Assembly (NCBI RefSeq): GCF_037414475.1 | Contig: NZ_CP147913.1 | Span: 620,001-684,000, forward strand | Source of the DNA: Myxococcus stipitatus | GTDB taxonomy: Bacteria; Myxococcota; Myxococcia; Myxococcales; Myxococcaceae | Length of the DNA stretch: 64,000 nucleotides | Direction: 5' to 3' | Part shown: piece by piece, positions 8,882 through 17,605 of the stretch | Numbering within the stretch: the stretch's first letter is position 1 | Layout: each line of letters begins with the position of its first letter | Notes under the pieces: model-generated | Seen by the model: only the letters and a program-made list of their open reading frames with translations | What the model was told of the DNA's origin: nothing | Databases searched by the model: none | Translations under genes and position numbers: made by a program

Positions 8882-10345
8882 TCAGCCTCCGGTACCAGTC
8901 CTAGGAGGTGAAACTGTCTGCGCGGTGGCAACCGCCGGCTGCGCGGCGCCGGCCTTGGGCTGCGGCCGGGCGTTCCACACGCGGGTGGCCAGCAGCAGAC
9001 CGCCGAACGATAGCGGGAGCATGGCGAGCGGCCAGTTGCCCCAGTTGCCCGGGTCCTTGGCCACATCCCCCGCGGGGAGGATTCGCCCGAGCAGCAGGGA
9101 CTGGAGCGCGGTGCCGGCGTACACCGCGCCGTCGATGATGCCCACCGCGAGGCCCGCGTTCTTCTTGCCGCCGAAGTCCATGCTGGCGGTGCCGGACAGC
9201 ATGCCGTGCACGCCAATCACACACAGCGACATGAAGATGACCGTCCACCCCAGCGCGGGGCTCTTGAGCAGGAACAGCGCGGCCACCGCGCCCAGGCTCA
9301 TGCCCGCGTAGAGCACCGCGGAGACAGGGCCGCGGCGCGAGTCGAAGACGCGGTCGCTGATGACGCCGGCGAACATGCCTCCGGTGATGCCCGCGACACA
9401 CAGGAGCATGCCCCAGTTGGACGCGACGAACGTCTCGCCAATCCCCGTCGCGCGAGCGAACTTGGGGTACCACTGCATGATGGCGTTGCGCATGAAGCCG
9501 CTGCAGAACTCCACCAGCATGATGATGATGATGGCGCGGTTGGTCAGCATCTTCACCAGCACGTCGAACACGCCCAGGCTCTTCCCCTGCTCACCGCTGG
9601 AGGCGTCCTGCGTGTCGAAGTCCGGGTGCCCCGTCTGGCTGGGCGTGTCGCGGATGACGAAGAAGTCCAGGAGCACGAAGGCCGCGAGCACCGCCGCGGG
9701 CACGAAGAACACCCAGTACGTGGGCGCCGCCTTGGCGATGACGCGGCTCCAGTCGTAGGCGAAGTACACGCCCAACGAGATGAGGATGCCGAAGACTCCG
9801 CCCAGTTGGCCGCGCTCGCGCACGTGGAACCACGCCGCGTTCACCTTGACGATGGAGACCGCGCCGAAGCTCTGGAAGTACATGTTGACGGCGTAGAGGA
9901 ACGACAGCGACCCCACGATGCCGCCGGGCGGCTGCCAGCCCTCGGTGAGCACCTTGTAGACGACGATGCCCATCAGCACGTTGGCGATGGACGAGCCCGC
10001 GGCGGAGAGCAGGATCGTCTTGCGGCCTCCCAGCCGGTCCGTCAGCGGGCCGTTGATGAGGAACGCGAAACCGTAGACCAGCGTGCCCCAGAAGAAGATG
10101 GTGCCGAAGTCCGCGTTGGACGTGTGGCCCTTCATCGCGCTGGTGGCTTCGTTGACGTTGTAGCGCCCCATGTAGAGGAACGCGTACGTCATCCCCAGCG
10201 GGAACCAGTTGAAGAAGCGGCGTCGGCGGAAGGCATCCGAGTGGCCCAGCTCCACCTTGGGGAGTCGCGCCAGCACGAGCGAGATGGCTCCCAGCAGGAT
10301 GACGATGGGCAGCAGATTGGCCAGCCACGGGGGCAGCGACGACAT
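8882..10345 (-). CDS. MFS transporter of the organophosphate:phosphate antiporter type
   Basis: This 487-residue inner-membrane protein has about twelve hydrophobic helices. The segment GMTYAFLYMGRYNVNEA matches the GlpT/UhpT signature region, with the substrate-binding Arg in helix 1. GPLTDRLGGRK is the MFS loop 2-3 motif. By family it would exchange phosphate for a sugar phosphate or glycerol-3-phosphate. An extra N-terminal helix precedes the usual start. GAGG lies seven bases before the ATG. It is close to a Nudix hydrolase and a surface nucleotidase-like operon, which fits a phosphorylated-compound substrate, but that is inference. Confidence 0.85.
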   Translation of the reverse strand: MSSLPPWLANLLPIVILLGAISLVLARLPKVELGHSDAFRRRRFFNWFPLGMTYAFLYMGRYNVNEATSAMKGHTSNADFGTIFFWGTLVYGFAFLINGPLTDRLGGRKTILLSAAGSSIANVLMGIVVYKVLTEGWQPPGGIVGSLSFLYAVNMYFQSFGAVSIVKVNAAWFHVRERGQLGGVFGILISLGVYFAYDWSRVIAKAAPTYWVFFVPAAVLAAFVLLDFFVIRDTPSQTGHPDFDTQDASSGEQGKSLGVFDVLVKMLTNRAIIIIMLVEFCSGFMRNAIMQWYPKFARATGIGETFVASNWGMLLCVAGITGGMFAGVISDRVFDSRRGPVSAVLYAGMSLGAVAALFLLKSPALGWTVIFMSLCVIGVHGMLSGTASMDFGGKKNAGLAVGIIDGAVYAGTALQSLLLGRILPAGDVAKDPGNWGNWPLAMLPLSFGGLLLATRVWNARPQPKAGAAQPAVATAQTVSPPRTGTGG

Positions 10346-10423
10346 GCAGCAACCTCGGCAGTGGAGTTCTAAGCGCCGCGCACCCTACCCCGGCACGCGG
10401 CCCACAGGAACCCCGCTGGCGCT

Positions 10424-11104
10424 TCACCCCATCCGAGCAAGCAACCTCGTGAGCGACACTTCCGTCTTCGCGTCCGGGATGTCTCCTCGCCGGCACGCCT
10501 CCAACACCTCCTGGAACGGCCGCCAGTGCAACAAGGTCCCCTCCTCCAATGGAGACCCGTCCCCTTCCGGCTCCTCCTGTGCCACGTCGGTGACGTCCAC
10601 CGCCGCGGGGAACACCTTCTCGGAGAGGATGCCCGGCGCCAGGAAGAACGCGCCCCCCAGCAGCTGGATGTCCTCCGGCTTCACGCGGTAGCCCGCCTCC
10701 TCCCGCACCTCCTCGGCCGCGCGCCGGCGAAGCCCCTCTTCCCCCTTGTCCTCCGGCTCCAGCAGCCCCGCGACAATCTCCTCCACGCGCAGGTAGCCCG
10801 CCGCCGGGTCCGGCACCGTCATCGCATCGCGTTGATCCTTCCGGAAGAAGGCCGCGGGCCTCAAGTTCATCCGCGTCAGCACCTCGAGCCCCGCTGCACC
10901 GCGTCGATAAACCAGCACCGACACCGCATCCAACCGAGGCCGGTCCACGACATCCACCCGGTAGACGGGGGAAGACGAACCATCCGCGCGTCGGTTGCGA
11001 CACCGCAGGCGTTTGACTCGCAGGAACCCCTCGTCGCACCGCGCTGAAGACGAGAAATCCTCGATGATCTCGATGTCAGTCACACTGGAATGGCTTTGCC
11101 GCAT
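10424..11104 (-). CDS. Nudix hydrolase
   Basis: This 226-residue cytoplasmic protein has a Nudix fold. The Nudix helix is RRAAEEVREEAGY, with the metal-binding EExxEE pattern; the usual Arg that opens the box is replaced by Glu. A longer insertion precedes the helix, as in ADP-ribose/NDP-sugar pyrophosphatases (visible as VAGLLEPEDKGEEG). Residues 1-60 form a beta-rich N-terminal extension, also typical of that subgroup. AGGAG lies 11 bases before the start. It is divergent from the nucleotidase-like operon, sharing about 140 bases of control region. Confidence 0.85.
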   Translation of the reverse strand: MRQSHSSVTDIEIIEDFSSSARCDEGFLRVKRLRCRNRRADGSSSPVYRVDVVDRPRLDAVSVLVYRRGAAGLEVLTRMNLRPAAFFRKDQRDAMTVPDPAAGYLRVEEIVAGLLEPEDKGEEGLRRRAAEEVREEAGYRVKPEDIQLLGGAFFLAPGILSEKVFPAAVDVTDVAQEEPEGDGSPLEEGTLLHWRPFQEVLEACRRGDIPDAKTEVSLTRLLARMG

Positions 11105-11244
11105 GTCTGGCTGTTCTCCTGAGGGTGCGCATCGCGGTAGATGAGGCGGGTTGCCATCGCGCCGTTGCTTGCCCGATCTTGTCCGATACCGTACTTTGCG
11201 CGCGGTTTACCCCCGACGTCCTACCGAAACACGGAATCTTCCTG

Positions 11245-13755
11245 ATGCGTCGCCTCCTGCTCGGCCTTCTATGTGCCCTGGCCACTGCTTCATGCATGCC
11301 TGTGGTGGAGGGCCAGGACTACCACCTCGAGGGGCAGGAGGTGCGGCTGACGCTCCTTCATACCTCGGACATCCACTCCCGCCTCATCCCCTATGACTTC
11401 GCTCCGTTGAAGACGGACCAGGACCTGGGCCTCGTGCCCGAGGCCGGCCCGTTCGGTGGAGCGACTCGCATGGCCGCGCTGCTCAAGCGCGAACGCGAGC
11501 GGGGCGAGCGCGTGATGCACCTGGACTCGGGAGACTGTTTCCAGGGTGCCCCCATCTTCAACCTCAACAACGGCGAGGTGGAGTTCCGCTTCCTCTCCTC
11601 GTCCCGCCTGGACGCCGCGGTCGTGGGCAACCACGAGTTCGACGCCGGCGCGCTGAACTTCACCCAGCAGGCCAAGCAGCACGCGACCTTCCCGCTGCTG
11701 GCCGCCAACTACAACTGGAACGACTGGCGGCAGAACGGCAGCAACGAGACCGCGCTGGAGACCTCGCCGTACACCATCCGCAACATCAAGGGTGTGCGAG
11801 TGGGCGTCATCGGCATGGCGAACATCTCCTCCCTCAACTCCATCGTCGAGGGTGGCAACAGCATGCAGGTCACCCCCCTGGAGCAGAACGAGGTGGTCCG
11901 CGCGTACGTGGCGCTGCTGCGCCCGGTGACGGACCTCATCGTCATCGTCAGCCACCTGGGCCTCACCGAGGACCAGGACGTCATCCAGGGTTATGAGGCC
12001 TATTACGAGTACGGCCGTGCCCGCAGCTTCATCCGCCGCGAGAACAACCCCTGGCAGGTGCTGGAGTGGTTCGGTCCGGAAGGCCACGAGAAGTCGGTTG
12101 TCCGTGTGCACATCCCAGGCGTCAGCGGCGTCGACGTGGTGATGGGCGGCCACCTGCACGTGGTGCTCAACCCGCCGCAGCTCATCTCCGACCCGAGCGG
12201 CCGCAAGGTGGTGCTCGCGCACTCCGGCGCGTTCTCCAAGTACGTGGGCCGGCTGGACCTGGTGGTGAAGATGCCGCAGGTGCTGGGCTCCGGCGAGGGT
12301 GGCGAGGTCATCAGCCAGGACTACCGCGTGTTCCCCATCGACGCGCTCTGGTGCGACGACGCCATGCGCCGCTTCCGGTACGACTCGAACATCTTCTGGG
12401 AGGACGGCCAGTTCATCCAGATGCCCGCGGTTCGCGCGGCCATCGACAAGTGCCGTGAGCAGGAGGACCGCTACACCACGCACCTGCTCCAGCCCTACAT
12501 CATCGGGATGGACATGAAGCTGCAGCTCACCAACATCTTCGCGTACGCGCCGACGGATGTGACCCGCCGCAACAACTCGACGGGGGGTGACTCGCCGCTG
12601 GGCAACATCGCCGCGGACTCCATGCGCAAGCGCCGCCGGGTGGACGCGCAGATGGCGCTCACCAACTCGCTGGGCATCCGCGACAACCTCTACTCCGGCG
12701 TCATCTCCCAGGAGTCGATGTTCAACGTGTTCCCGTTCGAGAACACCATCAACATCATGTACCTCTCCGGCAAGGAGATGCAGGAGATGTTCGACTTCGT
12801 GGCCGAGCGCTCCGCCGAGCGCGGCTGCGTGAGCCAGGCGCAGATCTCCGGCGCGCGGTTCACCATGGACTGCGCCCAGGTGCAGATCAACGACCTGCGC
12901 GTCGAGTGCGACATCGCGAATGCGGGCGCGGACTGCCCCGCCGACAACCGCGCGGGCCACGCGCCCTGGCAGTGCCTCCAGGACCAGAGCACCTCGTCCA
13001 CCAAGGGCCGCTGCTACGCGCACCCGGGCACGGACATCCAGATTGGCGACGAGCCGCTCAACCCGTTCGGCACCTACCGCGTCGCGGTGAACGACTACAT
13101 CGCCAAGGGCGGCTCGGGCTTCAACGTGCTCAAGCGCAACACCACGCGCCAGGAGACGGGCATCTCCCTGCGTGACTCGCTCATCGGCTACATGCAGGAC
13201 TTCTGCACCTGCGACGACATCAACGCGGGCTACGCCACGCGCGGGGACAAGCCGGACGGCCAGCGCTGCGGCGCCTTCATCGGTGGCCGCTGGGTCGTGA
13301 ACGAGCGGCTGGTCGCGTCGTGCCGCGAGATGCAGGACTATGAGAACGAGCTGACGGCGCGCGTGGGCTCCTGCTCCTGCGGAGACCTGCTGCGCAACGG
13401 CTTCGATGCGTCCAAGTGCGGTGTGCCGTCCATCACCAACCCGGACCAGGCCCGCGCGGCCTGCGTCGCGGCCAAGCAGGTGGGGACGTGCACGTGCGGC
13501 GACCTGGCCGCTCGCGGCTACAACCCGTCCGGCTGCAACGCGCCGGGCATCGACGACACGGCGAAGGCGCAGGCCGCGTGCGCGCCGTCTCCGGGCCCGT
13601 TCACCGGCCGCTGTGACTGCCGGGACATCCTGAGCGGAACCAATCCCGTGTGTGGAACGGTGACGCAGCAGCTGCGCAATTTCTGCTCGAACCCGACGGC
13701 GATGCCCATCGCCGACGCGGTGGAAGACGGCCGCATTGGCCGGAGGGTGAAGTAA
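11245..13755 (+). CDS. 5'-nucleotidase-like metallophosphoesterase lipoprotein
   Basis: This 836-residue exported protein belongs to the UshA/5'-nucleotidase family. The start at 11245 gives a signal peptide ending ATASC, so Cys17 is probably lipidated. The metallophosphatase domain shows HTSDIH (Asp42, His44), DSGD, GNHEFD, VSHLG and GGHLH. The C-terminal nucleotidase domain carries NSLGIRDNLYSG and FPFENTI. After about residue 650 come four CxCxD(I/L) motifs, absent from classical UshA. The protein is far longer than the usual 520-550 residues. Its stop overlaps the next start (TAATG), so the two are translationally coupled. The likely role is surface release of phosphate from nucleotides; the substrate is unproven. 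Confidence 0.9.
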   Translation: MRRLLLGLLCALATASCMPVVEGQDYHLEGQEVRLTLLHTSDIHSRLIPYDFAPLKTDQDLGLVPEAGPFGGATRMAALLKRERERGERVMHLDSGDCFQGAPIFNLNNGEVEFRFLSSSRLDAAVVGNHEFDAGALNFTQQAKQHATFPLLAANYNWNDWRQNGSNETALETSPYTIRNIKGVRVGVIGMANISSLNSIVEGGNSMQVTPLEQNEVVRAYVALLRPVTDLIVIVSHLGLTEDQDVIQGYEAYYEYGRARSFIRRENNPWQVLEWFGPEGHEKSVVRVHIPGVSGVDVVMGGHLHVVLNPPQLISDPSGRKVVLAHSGAFSKYVGRLDLVVKMPQVLGSGEGGEVISQDYRVFPIDALWCDDAMRRFRYDSNIFWEDGQFIQMPAVRAAIDKCREQEDRYTTHLLQPYIIGMDMKLQLTNIFAYAPTDVTRRNNSTGGDSPLGNIAADSMRKRRRVDAQMALTNSLGIRDNLYSGVISQESMFNVFPFENTINIMYLSGKEMQEMFDFVAERSAERGCVSQAQISGARFTMDCAQVQINDLRVECDIANAGADCPADNRAGHAPWQCLQDQSTSSTKGRCYAHPGTDIQIGDEPLNPFGTYRVAVNDYIAKGGSGFNVLKRNTTRQETGISLRDSLIGYMQDFCTCDDINAGYATRGDKPDGQRCGAFIGGRWVVNERLVASCREMQDYENELTARVGSCSCGDLLRNGFDASKCGVPSITNPDQARAACVAAKQVGTCTCGDLAARGYNPSGCNAPGIDDTAKAQAACAPSPGPFTGRCDCRDILSGTNPVCGTVTQQLRNFCSNPTAMPIADAVEDGRIGRRVK
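13201..13640 (+). repeat. Four CxCxD(I/L) motifs in the nucleotidase C-terminus
   Basis: CTCDDI, CSCGDL, CTCGDL and CDCRDI recur at irregular spacing near nucleotides 13204, 13372, 13489 and 13611. Further cysteines follow each one about 12-30 residues on (for example KCGVP, GCNAP and VCGTV). The pattern suggests small disulfide-bonded modules outside the cytoplasm. Confidence 0.75.
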
Positions 13756-15752
13756 TGAAGAAACTCCTGCTGCTGTCGGCGCTATCCCTGGCCGGCTGTT
13801 ACACCGACGAGACGCCCCAACCCTCCGGGCTCGGGTCCTTCCAGGTCACGGTGAAGGGCATCTACGAGGCGAACACGAACCCGCGCAAGGACGTGGCGGT
13901 CGTGGCGAGCTGCGCGGCGAAGTACGGCGGCATCCAGTCCGCGGTCCCCATGGACGTGCGTGGGACGAAGGACTGCCTGCTCGCCCTGCCCCGGACGGCG
14001 GTCGAAATCGACATGGAGCTCGTGGCGCTGGATGTGAAGGGCCAGCCCATGGACAACTTCAACGGTCCGGCCTCCTTCCGCACCGTCCCGGGCAACCTCA
14101 CCGGTCCCTACCGCTACCGCTGGACGCAGCTGACGAACGGCCGGGGCACGGGCAGCGTGCGCACCGGCCAGCTGTACGGTGAGACCCACGTGTGGGTGGA
14201 GGACGAGCCCGTCCAGGTCGACTACTCCAACGGCGAGGTGGTGCCTGGCGAGCTTCCCCAGGAGCCCGCTCACCGCACCTCGTCCACGGGCCTGTCGCGC
14301 TCGCTGTTCTTCGAGGAGCCCACCATCGCCACGGTGCAGGTGCCGCAGAACGGCAACCAGCAGACGGCGTACAGCGGCACGTTCATGCGCATCGGGCGCG
14401 CGCCCGAGGCCGGCCCCGCGCTCGTGCAGAACTGCGCCCCGGACGACCCGAACAACGGCCAGCCCGTCACCCTGCTCGTCACGGGCACGGACCCGGGCGG
14501 CTTCTTCGTGACGGACCTGACCGCGTGCCAGGTGCGCGAGGGCAGCATCGCCGGCTCCGTCTCCCAGTTCACCGCAGAGCCCTCTGGCTTCTACCCGGGC
14601 CGGTTCAACTCCATCTTCATCTACAACTACTCCTTCCCGGAGGGGTTGGACCCCGGTGACCTGCTGTGGTCCATCGCGGGCTCGGTGCAGGAGTTCACCT
14701 CCACCACGCAGCTGACGTTCCCCTCATGGAACATCCGCGAGAAGGTCCGCCTGCTGCCGCAGGAGCAGTGGAACAAGTACCTGGACCTGGCCAAGCCGGT
14801 GGAGATCAACGGCCGCCTGTGTGGCTACACCGCGTCGCCCTACGTGACCGACCCGCTGTGCGGCTACAACTACGGCAACTACAAGATGGAGGGCCTGGAG
14901 TCCTCGCTGGTGAAGGTGCGCCGGGTGAAGTTCCCCACCGTCTTCAAGAGCTGCGACGCCAACGGCAACAACACCGTGGCCTCCTTCTGCCAGACGGGAA
15001 GCTCCGGCTTCGGCGCCTGCGGAACGGACTCCCCCACGGACACGGACGTGCCCGAGCGCCAGTGCAACATCGACTGCACGCTGGGCCGGGGCGAGTTCCG
15101 CGGCAAGATCTGCACGGAGAAGACGACCTACGACAACTTCGGTCAGTTCGTGGTGGAGATGAACCCCACGGGCGCTCCGGCCGCCGGGCTGGATGACTCC
15201 GTGCCCGCCCGTCTGCACACGGTGAACGCGGCGCCCCCCGTGGCGCCCGCCACCGAGAACTGGTCGCGCTCGCCCAACGCGTACACGTTTGGCGCGACCA
15301 TGAACATCTGGTGCGACAAGCCGGCGAACGTGCGCTTCGGCGGCACCAGCCAGCCGGGCCCGGAGACCACCGTGGCCCTGGCCGCGTCCACCCGGCTGGA
15401 GCACACGCTCAAGGATGACCAGTCCGTCATCTGGGTCTCCCCGCAGGACGCGCTCGGCGGTGTGGTCACCTGCACCGTGGCCCAGCACCCGAACACCCGC
15501 ATCAACCTGGTCACCAAGGACGCGGTGCCGGACCTGCTGGTCCAGTGCAACCCGAACGACTCCGACGCGGAGCGGGCCAAGCAGTGCCGCTTCACGCAGG
15601 GGGCGACGTTCGACGTCGTCGGCCACCTGCGCCATGTCGGCGCGGCGCGTCCCCGGTGGGTCGTCATGCCTCGAGACCAGGACGACATGTGTTGCTATCC
15701 CGGCCCGGGCCTGGAGTGCCCGCGTCCCATCAAGCCTTGCGTGATTCCGTAG
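13755..15752 (+). CDS. Hypothetical surface lipoprotein
   Basis: This 665-residue protein begins MKKLLLLSALSLAGC, a textbook lipoprotein signal with lipidated Cys15. The body is rich in Tyr, Thr, Pro and Cys and looks beta-strand based, with many cysteine pairs in the second half (for example KQCRF, DMCCYPG and LECPRP). No known domain was recognised. The ATG overlaps the stop of the nucleotidase-like gene, with GGAGGGTGAAG as the ribosome binding site. The barrel protein follows about 80 bases later. Coupling implies that it works with the phosphoesterase, perhaps as a surface partner. Confidence 0.85.
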   Translation: MKKLLLLSALSLAGCYTDETPQPSGLGSFQVTVKGIYEANTNPRKDVAVVASCAAKYGGIQSAVPMDVRGTKDCLLALPRTAVEIDMELVALDVKGQPMDNFNGPASFRTVPGNLTGPYRYRWTQLTNGRGTGSVRTGQLYGETHVWVEDEPVQVDYSNGEVVPGELPQEPAHRTSSTGLSRSLFFEEPTIATVQVPQNGNQQTAYSGTFMRIGRAPEAGPALVQNCAPDDPNNGQPVTLLVTGTDPGGFFVTDLTACQVREGSIAGSVSQFTAEPSGFYPGRFNSIFIYNYSFPEGLDPGDLLWSIAGSVQEFTSTTQLTFPSWNIREKVRLLPQEQWNKYLDLAKPVEINGRLCGYTASPYVTDPLCGYNYGNYKMEGLESSLVKVRRVKFPTVFKSCDANGNNTVASFCQTGSSGFGACGTDSPTDTDVPERQCNIDCTLGRGEFRGKICTEKTTYDNFGQFVVEMNPTGAPAAGLDDSVPARLHTVNAAPPVAPATENWSRSPNAYTFGATMNIWCDKPANVRFGGTSQPGPETTVALAASTRLEHTLKDDQSVIWVSPQDALGGVVTCTVAQHPNTRINLVTKDAVPDLLVQCNPNDSDAERAKQCRFTQGATFDVVGHLRHVGAARPRWVVMPRDQDDMCCYPGPGLECPRPIKPCVIP

Positions 15753-15831
15753 ACTTTTGACAAAGCTCGCGCCCCGTTTCATCGGGGCGCAGGGAGGAGC
15801 GTTCCAAGCGGGCGCTCCGTGGAGAGGGACA

Positions 15832-17364
15832 TTGAAAACGCTGCAGAAGCTGGCCCTGTCGGGGCTTATCTCCTTGAGTGCGCCCGCCTGGGCCAGTGAC
15901 TTCGTGGATACGCGTCTGTCGTTCGTCTTCGCGGACGACAACGTTCTGGCGGGCTCGGGTGAGACGACGCCCAACAGCCCCAATGCGCGGTTTGGCGCGG
16001 GCAACCAGAACACCCAGTTCTACGACAACTTCAACACGCGGTTCTCCGGCTTCGAGTCGCTGTCGAACATCGTGCTCTACAAGCGGGCACCGGCGTTCTT
16101 CGAGGGACTGACGACGGAGGCGGCGCTGACGTTGCTCGTGCTCGAGCGTCCCAGTGGCAACGTCGCCATCCAGGACAACTCCAGCTACATCCGGTTGAAC
16201 TACCAGCCGCCGGGCTGGGGCGAGAAGGAAGGCATCTCGCTCGTGGGCTTCCCGGTGTCCGCGGACCGCTTCCGTCTGGGCTACGCGTACCGCATCTCCT
16301 GGGGCGGCAGCGGCGTGTTCACCACGCGCTCGGCCACCAACGGCGTGCCCGGCGCCAAGCTGCAGATCACGCGTGACAAGTGGTACGCGTACGTCGGCGG
16401 CAAGACGGCGCTGGTGCAGAACGAGCTCATCCTCGAGGAGGAGACGCTCTACGGTGTCATGGCTGGCGCCGGCTGGGACATCCTGGACACGCTGCGCGTC
16501 GAGGCGGGCGGCGGCTACTTCCAGAAGGGCCTGGTGCCGGGGCTCGCCACGCTCGGCGTCGAGGCGCCGGTGAACGCGGCGGGTGTCTCCGCGCAGGTCG
16601 TCTACCACGTGGGTGTGCCGGTGGGCACCAGCGTGGACTTCCGGCTCTACAAGAACGACCCGGAGATCTACGAGCGCTTCTTCGCTCCGGAGCAGTACCC
16701 GGGGGGCCTGTCCTACTCCGTGTCGCTCGAGGGCAGCTACCTGTCCCAGACGCTGGAGAAGCCGGACGAGTTCGGCGCGACCAAGCCCCAGGGCGCCACG
16801 GCGCTGGCGCTCCAGGCGCGCGCCAAGCTGGGCTTCCTGCGCATGAACCTGCTGGGCCTGTACCGCAGCCTCTCGTACATCCAGTTCGACGTGCCGGGCT
16901 TCCCCCCGTTCCAGGACTTCCCCGAGGGGACGAAGCTGAACCCCGAGATGTTCCTGGCGCTGGGCGCGGACTACCACCTGCCCAAGCTGCACTTCACGCC
17001 GGGCGTCATCGTCGGCATCCAGCGTCCGGCGTCGTTCCGCAGCCCCTCGCCCGTGCTGGGCGGCAACAACCCGCCGGCGAACCTGATTGGCACGCGCACC
17101 GTGGTGGTGCGTGACGTCAACCAGCTGAGCATCCTGCCGGAGACGTGCGGTGGCTCGGGCGCGTGTGGCGCGGAGCCCATCTACTCCGCGAAGGCCACGT
17201 TCCGCTGGGACCTGTCGGACTCCGTCGCCGCGGTCGGCGAGGTCTACTACACGTACGACACCAACCGGACCACGTTCCGCGACGACATCACCGGCGTGGC
17301 GCAGCCCACGTTCGAGAAGCCGCACGCGCTGGGCTTCAACACGCTGCTGCAGGCGCGCTTCTAG
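15832..17364 (+). CDS. Outer-membrane beta-barrel protein
   Basis: This 510-residue protein has a TTG start at 15832, chosen because GGAGAGGG lies just upstream and the frame then opens with a clean signal peptide ending APAWA. The mature part has alternating hydrophobic and polar strands with many aromatic residues, and it ends in ALGFNTLLQARF, a C-terminal Phe typical of barrels recognised by BamA. A short Cys pair (ETCGGSGACG) sits in a probable surface loop. No family name can be given. It is third in the operon with the nucleotidase-like and Cys-rich lipoproteins, and a hairpin follows. Confidence 0.8.
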   Translation: MKTLQKLALSGLISLSAPAWASDFVDTRLSFVFADDNVLAGSGETTPNSPNARFGAGNQNTQFYDNFNTRFSGFESLSNIVLYKRAPAFFEGLTTEAALTLLVLERPSGNVAIQDNSSYIRLNYQPPGWGEKEGISLVGFPVSADRFRLGYAYRISWGGSGVFTTRSATNGVPGAKLQITRDKWYAYVGGKTALVQNELILEEETLYGVMAGAGWDILDTLRVEAGGGYFQKGLVPGLATLGVEAPVNAAGVSAQVVYHVGVPVGTSVDFRLYKNDPEIYERFFAPEQYPGGLSYSVSLEGSYLSQTLEKPDEFGATKPQGATALALQARAKLGFLRMNLLGLYRSLSYIQFDVPGFPPFQDFPEGTKLNPEMFLALGADYHLPKLHFTPGVIVGIQRPASFRSPSPVLGGNNPPANLIGTRTVVVRDVNQLSILPETCGGSGACGAEPIYSAKATFRWDLSDSVAAVGEVYYTYDTNRTTFRDDITGVAQPTFEKPHALGFNTLLQARF

Positions 17365-17395
17365 TCGCTTCGCGGCTCGGAATCGCCGTCCACTC

Positions 17396-17425
17396 GGCCC
17401 GGTCCCCTCCCCTGGGGGCCGGGCC
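17396..17425 (+). terminator. Hairpin ending the surface operon
   Basis: GGCCCGG at 17396-17402 pairs with CCGGGCC at 17419-17425, extended by an inner C4/G4 stem. It lies 32 bases after the barrel gene stop. The T run is weak (GTCGTT). A very similar hairpin follows the gene ending at 20798. Confidence 0.6.
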
Positions 17426-17514
17426 GCTGTCGTTCCAGGCCTGGGCACCTCCGGCGCGGTGACGCGCGGCGGCAGGGCGACTCGCCCCGGAGTCCTACCG
17501 ATTCAGCTCACAGT

Positions 17515-17538
17515 GAATTGACGATCATGGGACAATTC
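17515..17538. promoter_or_regulatory. Inverted repeat GAATTG-N12-CAATTC
   Basis: Perfect 6-base AT-rich half-sites are separated by 12 bases, 68 bases before the start of the first triple-repeat lipoprotein. The setting, between a terminator and a gene start, fits an operator or activator site. No binding protein can be named. Confidence 0.3.
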
Positions 17539-17605
17539 CTGGCTCAGGGCCGGAGAGAGGTGGCACGAGCGCCGGCCACGGCTCGTGCCGCGAGTGGAAT
17601 GAACC

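Noticed and set aside
11290..13023. 577-codon open frame opposite the nucleotidase-like gene
   Set aside because: The composition (Val, His, Arg, Leu) is typical of an antisense shadow. The plus strand carries the catalytic motifs.
15730..17448. 572-codon open frame opposite the beta-barrel gene
   Set aside because: It has no domain, no ribosome binding site and shadow-like composition.
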